Source of the DNA: Peromyscus leucopus
Lineage: Eukaryota > Chordata > Mammalia > Rodentia > Cricetidae
Direction of reading: 5' to 3'
Length of the DNA stretch: 64,000 bases
Assembly: GCF_004664715.2 (NCBI RefSeq)
Contig: NC_051068.1
Coordinates: 51,062,953 to 51,126,952, forward strand
Position numbers and translations under genes: made by a program. Below, piece by piece: positions 35,166 through 48,285 of the stretch. The notes under the pieces were generated by a model, which was given only the letters and a program-made list of their open reading frames with translations, made no database searches and was not told the origin of the DNA. Each line of letters opens with the position of its first letter. The stretch's first letter is position 1.

Positions 35166-38034
35166 TACTTTCACTACCCAATATCTATACAATTCTTCTT
35201 GCATAGAGAAAACCAGATTCAATTTGTTTGACCATATGTCTGCTCAGAATATAAACTATCATTCCCAGTGTATATTATAGAAAAGTGTGATAATGCTATT
35301 CAACTCTAGCCAATGTGCATAAGGAGAAACTATATATGCCATTTACAGGTAGAGCAGAAGCCAAAATTTAATGTGGAAAAAAAGCAGAAATATTTATGGC
35401 TTGGTTTCTATGTTTAAAGAGCTCAGAATTTTAAAATGCAGTTTGATACATCACAGTTTCACGCATGAAGTAAAGCTGAGACTCCAATGAAGTTGGCAAA
35501 GAAAATCGTTTAATATTTTCTACCCATGGGTTCTAGTTTCACAAGTCTATTTGCATGGCAGTCAAGCCGCTGCTGGGAGATAAATAGCACCATGCACATT
35601 CTGTACGTGGTTACTTGGAGAGGTATTTATGAAAAGCTCCTTTGGTAAACTTTGATGGAGACAGCACAAGAAATTGACATAAATTCAAACATTTAGGAGC
35701 TATGCAGTTCCTAGGAATAAATCCACTGTGGCTAAATGATAATGGATTCGAGCAAAAACGGGCTTGGTCAAAAGCAAAAGCCATCGCTGACAGTATGATA
35801 ACTGTACTTGACTTGACTTTGGTCTGATCACACCATGCTCAATTTGTGGCCATGTTTCAACTTCAATGTATGCTCAAGAGATTTTGCACTGATAATGCAG
35901 ATGCAAACAAAGAACTCGAACAACTAGTGTTTGTGCAACACTTTAGAATCCTAGGATAAATGTAAAAGTGGTGTGACTCAGCAGGGGAAAATATTGCTGA
36001 GTAGAGACAGGGACATCAGAGACAATTATCTCTGCCTCCTGGGAATAAGGCATCTCAAATCTGAAAATAGCATGTTTATTGTAGGTAACATGGATGGAAG
36101 TGCCTATGAAAGCATGTGTTAACAACTGGAGTCTGGTTTAGGGCAAAACAACAATCAATAATAATTGAATGGGATGGGATATCAGGGCATTGACCATGAT
36201 CTCAAGGAAATGTTTGAAGTACAGTCAAAGCATCAGAGAATCTCTACCTAACATCCATCTTCTGGGAACTAGTTAGCCTGAGAAGCTGGAAGTCTATCAG
36301 GCCAGTATTGAAGAGTCTGTGTCTTTAGGAGTATGAATTGTTATACAGATCTATCAGGAAAATCTGCAAGACTCTTAAAGACTTGCAAGCACAATAAAAA
36401 GGGGGAGTTGAAATAATCATTTGGGTCTTGTGATTTGTATCAGTGACATTTGGAGTCTTCTAAATTTAGACTTATTTTAAGCAGATCTAAAATCTACCCA
36501 CCACTTGAGAAATTCCAGTACTTTCTTGATGATATAGAAGAAATTAAATTTGGCAAGGCAAACATTAAAGTACATGTTTGTGTGTTCGGAAATATATTTC
36601 CTTTCAACCACAGAACAACAAAATGAAAATCAACCCTATCATGTCACAGAGTATATTTTATGCTTTATCAAAAGCTATTTATGAGCCATCATTAACTTGG
36701 GCCAAAAGCAGTTTCTTGACCTTATTTTAAAGCAATGAATAATTATAGTGAAATATAAATAACGATATCAGAAAATGAAACTAGATCAATTATACAGTAA
36801 ATGTGGGTATAATTTAGTATGTAAAAAATATACTTATAAAAAGAAAGCCACTCTAAACAATAAATGAGAAGTCTAACATCTTATCAAACAAAACACTATT
36901 CCAGATCTTCTGTGTCTTTGTTCATGACAGTGAAGGGTATCCTCATAGCTTGGTGGCTTTAGAAGCAGGACTTGACAAATCTGCAGCTCAGGACTACTTA
37001 GCAACAAGGTAGTTACTATAATTTTAGTTCAAAGGAAGAAAAAAGAAAGGAAACAAAACAGTAATCAACCCTGCAGAATGTCTTATTAACAGATTCATGC
37101 CACCTAGTTTTGGTTGGGTCCACAGTTTCTGAGGCCTTGGAGATTCCTCTGACCTTGTCCTATGAAAACTCGTTACTTCTGAAAGGCATATTGGCACCTT
37201 TTGTACTTTTCTTAAACTCTAATTCTAACAAGACCAATAGTTGCACTCTGCAAGTGACGTTAACACTTATTCGTTTAAAAGAAGAGAGGTCATGAGGGCC
37301 ATCTTTCAAATTCAGCTGCCTATCTTGAGTAGGTTTTTGGAATTTCACTACCTTCATCATTTTTCCCCTAAAATACAGGGGCCATGGATTGTACCTATTT
37401 TAAATTACTGTTTCCAGCAGATCATTGAAATGCATCACTTTCTCCTCCTGATGGACAGCCCAGTATAATACATCTCTCATCTATATCTTCAACCTCACTC
37501 TACTTTATCCATTCATAAGCATGTTAGCATACTCATATCTTTGATGGTTACACATTTTTCTTTCTTTCAAGACTATATTCTAAGCATTTTCCAAATACCA
37601 TCAAAATGTTTTTTTTTTTTTTAAATCCTATTCATTTGGTTTGGTTCATCACATAGTGCTACATGACTTCTTTTCTTATTTATTTCCCCTGAAACTAAGA
37701 TTGTGATATCACAAATATTTATTTCTTTAAAATGAATGGACACGCTCTGATATATTAAACACCTGAAGCACAAGACATTGTATTCTTCTTTTCCTAATAA
37801 AATAAAGGGATTTTAATTTCCAAAAGCCATGGATACAACTAAAATTTGTGAGAAATTGTATAGGTATGTGTGACAATGCCTAATTTTAGAAACAAACACC
37901 CAAATAGATGCATGCATATATAAACTACAAATTAGAAAAAAACAAAAAATGAAATTCAACAAAACGTGTGCACACAAAGGAAAGATACTGATATTAATAA
38001 ATATAAAACCTTTTTATATAGTCTTTATAAATGC
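35166..38034. other. Longest low-repeat interval; possible conserved non-coding blocks
   Basis: Contains no young SINE or L1 that I recognise. The part at 35490-35940 is complex, with 'gcaagccgctgctgggagat'-type text and few simple repeats, and is the best visual candidate for non-coding constraint. Frames at 35943-36125, 37110-37295 and 37241-37468 show no motif. Confidence 0.3.
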
Positions 38035-39000
38035 TTTAATAAATGCTTTGAGAATTTCATATGTGCATACAATGTATTTTATCACATTCACCTCACATTC
38101 CTCCTCCCATCTCCTCCCCAGGCCCATCATCTACCTCCCTACAATGTCCCAACTTCATGTCCTCCCTTTTAATAATCCACTGAGTTGAATTTGTGCTGCC
38201 CATATACTCATGGGTACAGGGTCATCCAGTGGAACATGAGTGACTGTTGTGGGATATTTGATTGCAGTGTGAAACCCCAAGACTCTGTTAATAAAGTTAA
38301 CCTTGGATCAGGGGGTTGAAGTCAGCAAATAGTTGACAAGAATTAGCCATAGAGTGTACCGAGGACCCAGGGAAATAGATAGAAAGAAGCCCAGGAAGGA
38401 ATGGGAGAGACTTGGAGATTCATGGTCTTTTTGGTCTGGTACCTGTGGAGAGGTGCTCTTGCTGTGTCTCTGGTAAAAAGGGAGAAGTTCAGCTTGTCAC
38501 TCCTCCACCACTTCTTTGATCTATCAGGTTTTCACCCCAATATCTGACTCCTGAGTCTTTTATTGATAATAGAACAACTTAGATAAAACCAACAAGTGAC
38601 CTATTGGGAACCATACCATTAAATAAAGTTGGATCTTTCCTCCAGAAACTGTCAATTGCCCCTCAGCTAAGAGTCAATCTTGGTGAATCTCTCCACACTC
38701 CGGGTATGAATATGGGCTTGAATTATGCCAGTCTTGTGCACACAAACACAGTCAATGTGAGTCCAGCTGTACTTTATGTCCAGGAGACGCAATTTCACTC
38801 AAGTCCTCCCTGACCTCTGGCCCTTACAAACTTTCTGTTCACTCTTCTGTAGTGATTTGAACCTTGATGGGATAAAGTATGTTATAGATGTCCCACTGGG
38901 ACCAAGCACTCCACAGACACTTACTCTCTTCACTTTGAACATTTGTGAGTTTGTCTATTAACTGCCTCTACTGCACAGAGAAACATTCCACATAGAGCCT
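38035..39000 (-). mobile_element. Old LINE-1 3'UTR, antisense, split by an LTR
   Basis: The left part (to 38244) has 'aataatccactgagttgaat' and 'atatactcatgggtacaggg'. The right part (from 38601) has 'cttgaattatgccagtcttg', 'cctctggcccttacaaactt' and 'gatgtcccactgggaccaag'. Both follow the order of a rodent L1 3'UTR read backwards, and the break is exactly the LTR insertion. Confidence 0.7.
38245..38594. mobile_element. Solo LTR inserted in old L1, perfect 6-bp target duplication
   Basis: Runs from TGTTGTGGGATATTTG to AAAACCAACA (350 bp), flanked by AGTGAC at 38239-38244 and 38595-38600. TG...CA ends and a 6-bp duplication indicate a class II-type LTR. AATAAA motifs exist on both strands, so orientation is undecided. 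No interior sequence is present. Confidence 0.75.
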
Positions 39001-39739
39001 GAGATCTGTGCTAATCTTGTGTATAGAGTTGTTAATTTAAAGAGAAGTTTAATATTTCTGTGTAACAGTTCCCTTGACAATTGAAATATTCCATCCTTCC
39101 AGAAGGTCCTTAAACAGGAAAGTAATCAACTTAAAATAGCTTCAGGAAGTCCGTGAAACTGATCAGATTCACTAGACTCCTCCCTAATGGAGTAAGTAAT
39201 GTTTGGTGAGCATCATTCTCAAACAGAGCTGCAGAGAAGACTCTGATAGGCAAGCCACAAACAAGACTCTGAGATAATTCAGCTACTGGGAAGCGGTTTA
39301 GACCAACTAAGAAACTTGGAAAAGACGCTTTCCAACCTGTTCAGCTGCTTACAGGCTGTGCAGCATGATCCAGGTTCCCAGGTTTTGTGAGCTGTCACCA
39401 TGTTGTGGTGGACTTTGGGGATGTTGCGGTCTTTGAGTCATTTATGATCCTGTAAATAACGTCTCTCCCATACTCCTATAAGCAACCCCAGTGAAAGTCA
39501 CTGGTTAACCAAATTGGATGGTATCTATACTTTGGTTGGTTATGAGCTCATGAAAAGACAGAGACAGGCAGAGAAACACAGAGAAAGAGACACAGAGAGA
39601 GAACAAAAAGTAATAGGCTTCCATATGGCTTTTAAAACATCCTTAGTGTCACTTATGTCTTTACCGCCCCTCCTCTACCTTACTTGCCCAAACCTCTCCT
39701 AATTTAAACCTCTCTCTCCATTATTATCCTTTGTATGGA
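39001..39739. other. Anonymous DNA
   Basis: No feature recognised. Confidence 0.45.
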
Positions 39740-39824
39740 GTGAGTGAACGCAGATTCAGAAACACAAAAGTCACAAGTTTTTCCTCATATGTGGCTCTAG
39801 CATGTTTATATGTTTAATTTGAAA
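39740..39824 (+). repeat. 85-bp segment duplicated at 40571-40654
   Basis: Shares 'gtgagtgaac', 'gtcacaagtttttcctcat' and 'catgtttatatgtttaattt' with 40571-40654 in the same order and orientation; only a few differences. Confidence 0.9.
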
Positions 39825-39994
39825 GGCCTATAGGCATTCTGAAAGTAGGGGTGACAGTTTGCTTCAGCTATAACAATGGTCAGATTGATATGATACAGGG
39901 AATGAAAGAAAATCACTTTCTTTTCAGTACATTTTTTTTGAGAAGGGAATCTCTTTAATGAAAACTGTAAGAAGCCCTTGGTTGGTCTTAGTAC

Positions 39995-40205
39995 TCCAAA
40001 CCAGGAAAGAATGGATTCCTAGGAACTTCCCTAGCACCAGGTTTCTCCCTATCCCCATGGTCTCCTTCTATCAAGATCTTCTTCATTGTTCTCCCACTTG
40101 GTGCCTGTTCCAGCTCGACCATCCCATTCCGTTGTGTTCCCATTCCCTACCCCCACCCTCTATTATCCCCCTTGCCCCCAGTTTATTCAGGATATCCCAC
40201 AGATG
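39995..40205 (-). mobile_element. LINE-1 3'UTR fragment, antisense
   Basis: Text such as 'cctagcaccaggtttctccc' and 'tgttccagctcgaccatccc' matches the reversed 3'UTR seen at 48940-49130. Confidence 0.7.
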
Positions 40206-40434
40206 AGATCTCTAGAATGGATATAATTTCACTTAATTCAATATTCACTAAGAAAGTCTATACCCACTTACTGTCTTTGGCTTAAAATGATAGCTACTAG
40301 AGAAAGATGGTTGTTTGGAATGGAAGACAGAGAAAGTGCAAGGTCCTGCACACTTCAGTTCCTATTTCATGAGACACAAAAAAGATGCCTAGTAAAGTAT
40401 ATAATGTCATAACATGGAGACATTTTCTATGTTG

Positions 40435-40733
40435 AATTTTATGTATATAAAATTATTATATATATAAAATGATATATATTATTAATATATAAATGCTAAC
40501 ATAATACAGGCTGAGTGGGTTATATTTATGTATTACACACACACACACACATACACACACACATATATATGTGAGTGAACCCAGATTCAGAAAAAAAAGT
40601 CACAAGTTTTTCCTCATTATGTGTCTCTAGCATGTTTATATGTTTAATTTGAAATAAAAATTCAAATTAAACTTCATTTCAGATTAAATTTCATTTCAAA
40701 TTAAATTTAATTTCAAATGAAACTGTTTTTTAT

Positions 40734-40825
<92 letters not shown>

Positions 40826-40830
40826 GAGTT
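40435..40830 (+). repeat. AT-rich compound repeat block
   Basis: Contains (TA)-rich DNA, (CA)n at 40536-40566, the second copy of the 85-bp segment, inverted TTTAATTTGAA / TTCAAATTAAA words at 40641-40670, and a (CA)n(TA)n(GA)n tract at 40733-40822. Strongly hairpin- and slippage-prone. Confidence 0.9.
40571..40654 (+). repeat. Second copy of the 39740-39824 segment
   Basis: 84 bp, same orientation, 831 bp downstream of the first copy. Confidence 0.9.
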
Positions 40831-41868
40831 GTATGTGTAATGGCATTCGAAGATTATTGATCTCTGCCCTTAAATGTGAAAGACATCCATTCACTTGATG
40901 ACATTTAAACCATACACATCATAGATTCTCTTTTGCATTTATGGTCATAGTTCACTAATAATCCTTGACAATTTTAAATCTAAACACATTATAAATTTGA
41001 ATTGTCAGCATTAACGTACTTAGGTCATCAAGAGCACTCTTTGTTATAGATGATACATGGATAATGATTGGTGAGTGTTACTTTAACAATTTTTTAAAAG
41101 TATGTATGCATTTATTATTAATAAGACTATGTGAAAATGTTTCTATTTTCTTCAATTTAAAAATGATGTCTGTTACTTTCTCAACTCAATGAGTATGGTT
41201 TTCATCTGTATCCTCTTACCTTTTCAGCAGTGGCTCTTCTTTCTGATTGCAGAAAGTTCCCTATTCTTCAAGGTTCATTGACATTACAACATCCTTTAAG
41301 AGTTTTGTTTTTTGTTCAAATCTGATTTCTCCTTGTGCTAACCATGTGTGAACTCTAGCTTTATTCTGCTGTGGATTTTAAAAGATGCTCCTTACATTGG
41401 AGTTACTGTTTTAAATATGTTTTTCCACTGTCATAAACTCTTTGAAAACATCTGTTTTGAAACCTTAAGATAAGGCAGTCTTTGTTTTCACAACAATATA
41501 GTTCAACTTCTCTGACTTCCAAAGATTCAAAAACATCATCATGTTTACTTCTTTTCAAACTAATAATTATCAAAGAAACAGGCACCATAGTTATGGCATG
41601 TGTCACATTTGATTTTCATGCATAGTTCTAACTAGGAGATAGTTCTAGGTACCACAATGAAAGAATAAACAAATTATTAAAAAAATAATAATCTAATGAA
41701 AAGTAAAACATTCCCAGATAAATAAACTATAAAATGGTAAAAGAACATGTCCATATTTTCAGTAGATGTATTTAAAATACTCTATTCACATGTGGGAAAA
41801 CAGAAAATATAAAAAGTGGTTTTATGTGTTAATACTGATAATAATTCATTTCCTGTATATGCCATAAT
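40831..41868. other. Anonymous DNA
   Basis: No feature recognised; the minus frame at 41403-41606 has no motif. Confidence 0.45.
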
Positions 41869-42016
41869 TGGCTAGTTTAAAGCAAGGACATTGTAATCAC
41901 ATTAACTCACCTCAGGGTGTTTAATGTAACAATACCATATCCTGGCTAGTTTAAAGTAAGGGCATTGTAATCACATTAACTCACTTCAGGGTGTTTAATG
42001 TAACAATACCATATCC
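41869..42016 (+). repeat. 74-bp tandem duplication
   Basis: Two head-to-tail copies (41869-41942 and 41943-42016), each starting TGGCTAGTTTAAAG and ending CAATACCATATCC, with about three differences. Confidence 0.95.
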
Positions 42017-42329
42017 TGCTGTGTCTCATTACTTAAGTGAAGTTGCAATTTAGTTTTCCTGCTGACTATTCGATTGTATTTCCTAGACTAAGACAGATAG
42101 TAACTTATAACAAATTATCCTTGATTATCTAAAGAATACATTGATCGATACCATATGATCTGAGGCCAGCTATCTTGTTTTCCTCTAATCATGCCTTTGA
42201 GAAAAAGCAAATATACTTGGCAGTTTTACATATTGTGTCAATACAATTTACTGGAAATTATTCAGCTTAAATATGTTATGTTATGCTTGTCTTTCTGTGA
42301 TTTTAATTTGTATTGAAAGGAAAATTTCT

Positions 42330-44310
42330 TTCACACATTATATTCTGATCAGGATTTCCCTCCGTCATCTTCTCTCAGATCTTCCCTAATTCCCTATGCT
42401 TCTAACTCTATAGTTTATTTCCCTCTTTCTTAAAAAAAAGGTAAAAAAATAAAAATAAATAAATAAATCAGAACAACAAACACAAAGAAAAAGCGTAAGA
42501 AACATAGAGACACTCTCACACATAAACAAAACCTATAGAAACACAAAACTGAAAACCATAATATACAAGCAAAAGATCAGTAAAATTAAAAATAATACCC
42601 AAACAATCTAGTATGAAACAAAGACTCTCCAAAAATAATTTGAATTAGTATTGTGTTCATCATCCACTGCTGAGCAAGAAGTCTACCTTTAAGTACAGTT
42701 TATATAACCAGTGATATTCATTTGAAGAAATCTAATTTTTCCTTTGAGGGTGGTTTTCAGTAGCTTCTTGGTTAGTGAGGATAGCTCCTGTCTACATCCT
42801 AGTCAGCACTGAGGCACCAAGTGGCTTGAACCTGTGCAGGCCCTGTGCACGCAGCCATAGTCTCTTGAGTTGATATGTGCATCAGTCCTGTGTGTCCTCC
42901 ATCCCTTCTGGCTCTGAGAATCTTTCTACTTCATCATAGTTCCCTGAGCCCTGACTGGAAGGATTTGATGAAAACATCCCATTTTAGGACTGAGCACCCA
43001 AGGTCTTCTACTGACTGTACATTGTCAAGTTGTGGGTATTTGTGCCCATCTCCTGCAGAAGGAAGCTTCTCTGAAGGTAGCTGTGCCAGACAATGCCTTA
43101 TGAATATAGGACAATGTTGTTAGGAGTCATTTTATTGCCATGTTCCTTCATCAGAGCAATATTATTCGGTTTTCCCATGGCCTACTTTGTTCAGGTTCTT
43201 GGCCACCTGAACAGTGTTGGGCATATGTTCCATCTCATGGACTGGGAGACTTAAATTAAATCAAATGATGTTTAGTTACTTCCACAATGTTTATGAGAAT
43301 ATTGGGACAGTGTATAATGTCGGCAGGTCACCTTTGTAAATTGAAGGGTTTGTAGCTGGTTTCTGTTTACCTTTCTCCTCTGGCAGCATATGGAGTACCT
43401 TCTAGAACCATGAACACTAGCCCACAGTGCTAAAGGCTCTAGTTATGCACTGGCTCTACTCTGTTCAAGTAAATATGTAAGGGTTGTCTTCAGTTTATTA
43501 CTGGTTTATGGAGAGCAATCAATAGCCTTGGCAGTAACATGATTGTTTTGGGGTTTCCAGCAGAAGTCTTTGTCCAGCAACTCAATTCCTGGCACTGGGC
43601 ATTTCACTTGGTAGTGAGAGATGTCCAGTTGTGACTTTGTCTTCCCCTTTATTTTATGACTCCATTTTGATTTCTTTCATACATATATGTATTTTAAGGA
43701 CCTTCCACTATAGTAGGTTTCCCTATGACCTTTCAGATGGCCCTAAGTATCAGCTGTTCCTCCCTACATTCTCTATTTCTTCATTATATTTCTCATCCCT
43801 GGGGAGATTCCCTTTCCAAATAGTTCCTTACTCTATATCTAACCTCTCTGGTTATTTGCATTGCAGCTTGCTTTTTCAAAGGCTTAAAAGCTAACATCCA
43901 TGTATATGAGACTATATAGCATATTTGTCTTTTGGGGTCTGGGTTACCTCACCCAGGATCACATTCTTCTGGCACCATCCATTTGCCAGAGAATTTCCTA
44001 ATTTCTTTTTAGTAGTTGAGTAATATTCTATTGTGTAAACTTACTACATTTTCATTATCCATTCATCTGTTGATAAACATCTAGGCACTTTCAAATTTCT
44101 GGCAGCATTGAACATGTGTCTCTATAGTAAGATGTGGAATATTTTGGTTATATGCCCATTAATGGTACTTCTGGATTTGGGAGTAGATTTATTCCTGTAC
44201 TTCTGAGGAACCACCATACTGCTTTTCGTAGTAGCTATACAGGTTTGCACTTCCAAGAGTAATGGATAAATTTTTCCCTTACCCTACATCCTCATAATCT
44301 ATGCACGATT
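42330..44310 (-). mobile_element. Old LINE-1, antisense (3'UTR and ORF2 end)
   Basis: From the left, a 3'UTR read backwards ('aagtggcttgaacctgtgca', 'gtctcttgagttgatatgtg', 'gaagggtttgtagctggttt') passes into antisense ORF2 C-terminus ('ctgggttacctcacccagga', 'ggttatatgcccattaatgg', 'aggaaccaccatactgcttt'). Highly diverged; 5'-truncated on the right. Confidence 0.75.
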
Positions 44311-45787
44311 TTATGTGTGTGTAATCTAATTGGGCAGGGAATTATTTGCTCAGCATGTTTCAACTCAGTTAAGACTTTGAAATCATTATTAGATTTAATT
44401 TTCTGAATATCACTTAATGTCAACTAGCTAAAGAGGGGGTATACACAATATTAAGCACTATTTAATTCATACTTTTATGTATTTCTCAACATCAGAACTC
44501 TAATTTGAAAACTTCATCAATTGTGTATTTTGCTTATAGTATATTATACTCCAAAATAATATTAATATTTATCTGATATCCTATTCATCCTATCATCCAA
44601 AACAATTTTACATTAATAAGAGAACAATAATTTACCTTAATCTTACAATTTCTTACATTCTATTAAATACCATACCTACATGTTGCCATAAATCTGAATT
44701 CCCACATCTCTTCAGCTCAGAATTTCAGTACTTTGTGTGTACAAGTTTTCTTTCTTTACAAGCCATCTGTTTCAGGAAATATGATCCAGATGACCTTTGC
44801 ATACATGAATACATAGAACTCTGTATCTCCTTATCTCCTCTGACAAAACTATCCCATACAATAACTCAATCACTATCTGGCAAAGGTATGCTTGTATTTT
44901 CCCTCTTCCAATGTTGTCCTGTCACTTGGTGACATCCTTCTCTACAAAAAATTATCCACTCACCAAAGCTATTCAGTGTAAGTAAAAAATATGTGATTAG
45001 GTTTCTCAGCAACCTCTGATATGGATTCTCACTGGCCTTCATCATTTCCACACACTTCTCACAGTCCATCTAAGGACATTTATGTGCATTATCCTCAGCT
45101 TTTGCTTTGAACTTACCTTCCCCTCAGGGCATTTACTTCTGTACTTTTGTTTGACTTGATGACTTTGTTTCAGCAGAAATAGAGCCCAACACTTTATGTC
45201 TTCTTTATTTCCCTGCCCCCATGTCTAAAAGTTAATTTGCATGCTCAATTAGACTTAATACTATTTTTTTTCCTAGGAAAATGTTTTCTACCTTGCTGAA
45301 AGAAGATTTTAGCCATATCCTAATTCCATTCTAATTTATTTTCTAGACACCTTTCCCTTTATATATTATCTCTTCATACATATGTCTCTGAACTCATCTT
45401 CCTCTTAAAAGCAAATGTCACATCTATACAGCCTTAAGCACTTTTAATAAACCCTCTTCAGCCTAAGATTTCTTTCCTTTAACTTTATTCTCCCCCTTTG
45501 TTCCACTCTTTCCTCTTCTGTCCTTTCCTTTCCCCCTTGGGAGCAAACAGTTATGCTCTCACACTTCACTACTACAAAGCCCCACTTTTAAGCCTTTCTC
45601 TCTCATGTCTATTCCACTGTGGCTGCAATTAACCAATGCAATGCTTATTTTCAGTTCACCTTCTTTATGCTTACCTGGGGAACTGTGCTGCCTCCATCAG
45701 TAAATTGAATAGTGTCCTGCATGAGATTGCACAGCATCTCAGGTAGGGAACACCTCCTTGCCTTCAGGACTTTTGACTATTTTGAAG
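44311..45787. other. Mostly anonymous DNA
   Basis: Pyrimidine-rich patches near 45470-45540. Some stretches near 44800-45200 have an antisense L2/MIR feel, too weak to call. Frames at 44735-44932 and 44866-45069 have no motif. Confidence 0.4.
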
Positions 45788-45828
<41 letters not shown>

Positions 45829-45837
45829 ATGTTTTCA
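45788..45837 (+). repeat. A50 homopolymer
   Basis: 50 uninterrupted A. No SINE body was recognised immediately upstream, so the source of the tail is unclear. Confidence 0.95.
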
Positions 45838-46260
45838 CTACCAACACCAAATCTGTCATTTTAATGTGGACACTAGAGACCCCAAAGCCCAGAAATTTGC
45901 ATCATCACAGCAGAAACTAAAAGACAACATGGCACCTAACAGATTAGAGGCAGGTGCATTTCCTGTTTCCTAAAAAAAATTTCAGGTTTGACTCCCGTTG
46001 CCTTCAGAATAACACCAAAAAGAAGTCATATCTGCTCTTTAGGATAAAACTTATAAACTTATGGCAGCTTAATCTTAACTGGAATCTTCTATTTTAGTCA
46101 TATTATCCTTGCACCCACACTCCTGAGTTTGCCCATGAATAATATTTATGTATCAGTTTCACATGAACCATCAGTTTAAAGATTATTAAGTAAAGCAAAT
46201 GGAAAGAAAATGTGCAGAGTTGTTAGTCATCTACCCATGCCAAAGAAACTCAGTGGCTTT

Positions 46261-46261
<1 letters not shown>

Positions 46262-46338
<77 letters not shown>

Positions 46339-46387
46339 CTGTCTGTCTCTGTCTGTGTGTGTGTCTCTCTCTCTGTGTCTGCCTGTG

Positions 46388-46470
<83 letters not shown>
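46262..46470 (+). repeat. Large (CT)n / (GT)n compound tract
   Basis: About 60 bp of CT, then about 80 bp of mixed GT/CTGT, then about 75 bp of CT again. Mirror-symmetric pyrimidine DNA of this length can form triplexes. Three 86-137-codon Ser/Leu/Val or Arg/Glu frames come solely from this tract. Confidence 0.97.
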
Positions 46471-46473
<3 letters not shown>

Positions 46474-46484
46474 CTTTGTTTTAA

Positions 46485-46622
46485 AGATAATTTTAGCTGG
46501 ACTGACCTTATTCCCAACACTCTAGGAGGCAGAGGCAGGCAGATCTCTGTGAATCACCAGCCTGGTCTAAAGAGTGAGTTCCAGGACAGCCAGGCCTACA
46601 CAGAGAAACAAACAAACAAATG
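46485..46622 (+). mobile_element. B1 SINE
   Basis: Contains 'ggaggcagaggcaggcagat', 'gagttccaggacagccaggc' and 'ctacacagagaaacaaacaa'. The 5' end is mutated. Confidence 0.85.
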
Positions 46623-48285
46623 AACAAAGATAATTTTAATTATATGTATGTGTATTGTGGGGGTGTCTGTATGGGAGTGTGAGTGACATGGAGCCTTATG
46701 CCACTGAGACTCTTTGCCAGCTCCCATTGCCTCTTGTTTTGTCATGAAGCTTTTGATGGCAAGATATGAAAGCAAAGTCACTGAACATTGAAAAAATTAA
46801 TGTGGGTTTTCTCTGGTTGAAGAAAGGAGATAGATTAAAGTAGATCTGAAAATTCTTCAAGACACATAGATAAGTAGAAATGTTGACCCAAATAGATTCA
46901 CAGGTAATAAAATGAATAACTGAGTGAAAAGATAAAAGTAGAAATAAAGCACAATCCTTATTATTTTATTATACCACAGATAAAAGGTATACATAATTTT
47001 AATGCACAATAATGTAAGCATTTTTGTATAAAAACATATAAAGGTATAAGGGAAAGAAATATTTGTCATCCACATATTGAATCAAGGATTCAAAATAAGA
47101 ATATACAGCAAACTCCATTAATTAAAAAGCATGAAACTATTAGAAAAGAAAATGTCTATGAGCATACAGCTTTAGATAAGGAAATTTGAACGTCAAAATT
47201 CTCATATGAAAGTCAGTTAAGGACTAGGCACAAATGCAAAGGCTTGCGTTTGGATTTGTCAAACTTGCAAAATATTGACATGGAGGCAGTAGCATCTTAA
47301 CCCCTTCACTGTGGTACATGGATACAAGGAATTCCTGATGCTCTTTGTCTAGACAGCTTTACCAGTTGATGTATTCCAGGCTCAGAGAGAAACATAGTCT
47401 TGAAACAACAACAATTAAGAGCAATGGAGAAACTCAATATAGACCTTTGACTTACACAAATACACACATAGGAAGGAGGGGAAGGATGGAAACCCTGAGA
47501 CAGAAAGACAAGGAGACAGAGAAAGATGGAGCCAAATATGGAGAGCTTCATTAAGACTGACAAATGAAAATTGAATCCATTATAAAATAAAGATTTTAAG
47601 TCTACCAAAGTTAGTCATCTTTTCTAGGAAGATGCAACATAAAGACACCCCCCCCTCCTCCAGACAAGTAGCTGACATAAACCAAATTAACTAATATACC
47701 AAAGTCCAACTTGGCAAATCAATAAGTTTACTGGGGTTACTTACAGAAATATTGGTGAGAATTTTATTATTGAGCAAGATAAGTCAAATGCAGCTAAATC
47801 ACCAGAGAGTCTACACAAATGGATGACACCTCCTGGAAGCAGCAAACCTAGAGTTCTCTGCATGACTTGCAGAAAGCTCAATCAGGGAGAATCTCTTCAA
47901 AATAGCTCACCAGAAGGGCCAGTTTCTTCCTCATCGGTTATTCGGTTATATACTGTTTGTGTAAGCAAAGGGAGGGACCCTGTATATCTAGTTAGTTTCA
48001 TGAATTTTTGAGACGTGTAAATTGGTTGTAACCTGAGTCTTGTGTACAAGCCTACTTCCTCTGTAATGGAACATTTCAAGTCTGAGCACATTGCTATAAA
48101 CACCTCAGTAAATGTAACTGCTAGTGAAATAAGAATGGGTACTATTAGAGATGAGATAAAAGTTAGTATGGCTTCTTGAGAAACATCTAATAAATTTGAA
48201 GTTGTGCTCCATTTGTATCTCAGGGCTCTCATTCAACAGATAGTCTTTATGCATACATGGAGACCATTCAGAATCCTGTCTTTTG
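46623..48285. other. Anonymous DNA
   Basis: No repeat recognised. Frames at 47306-47608 (-) and 47897-48232 (-), about 100 and 111 codons, have no identifiable domain and no visible splice or promoter context. Confidence 0.4.

Noticed and set aside
41869..42016. Satellite array
   Set aside because: Only two copies are present, so it is a single tandem duplication.
46199..46623. Long Ser/Leu/Val and Arg/Glu frames as coding sequence
   Set aside because: They are translations of a (CT)n/(GT)n microsatellite.
47897..48232. 111-codon minus-strand frame as a gene
   Set aside because: No recognisable motif, and the frame is not supported by any signal or neighbouring exon.
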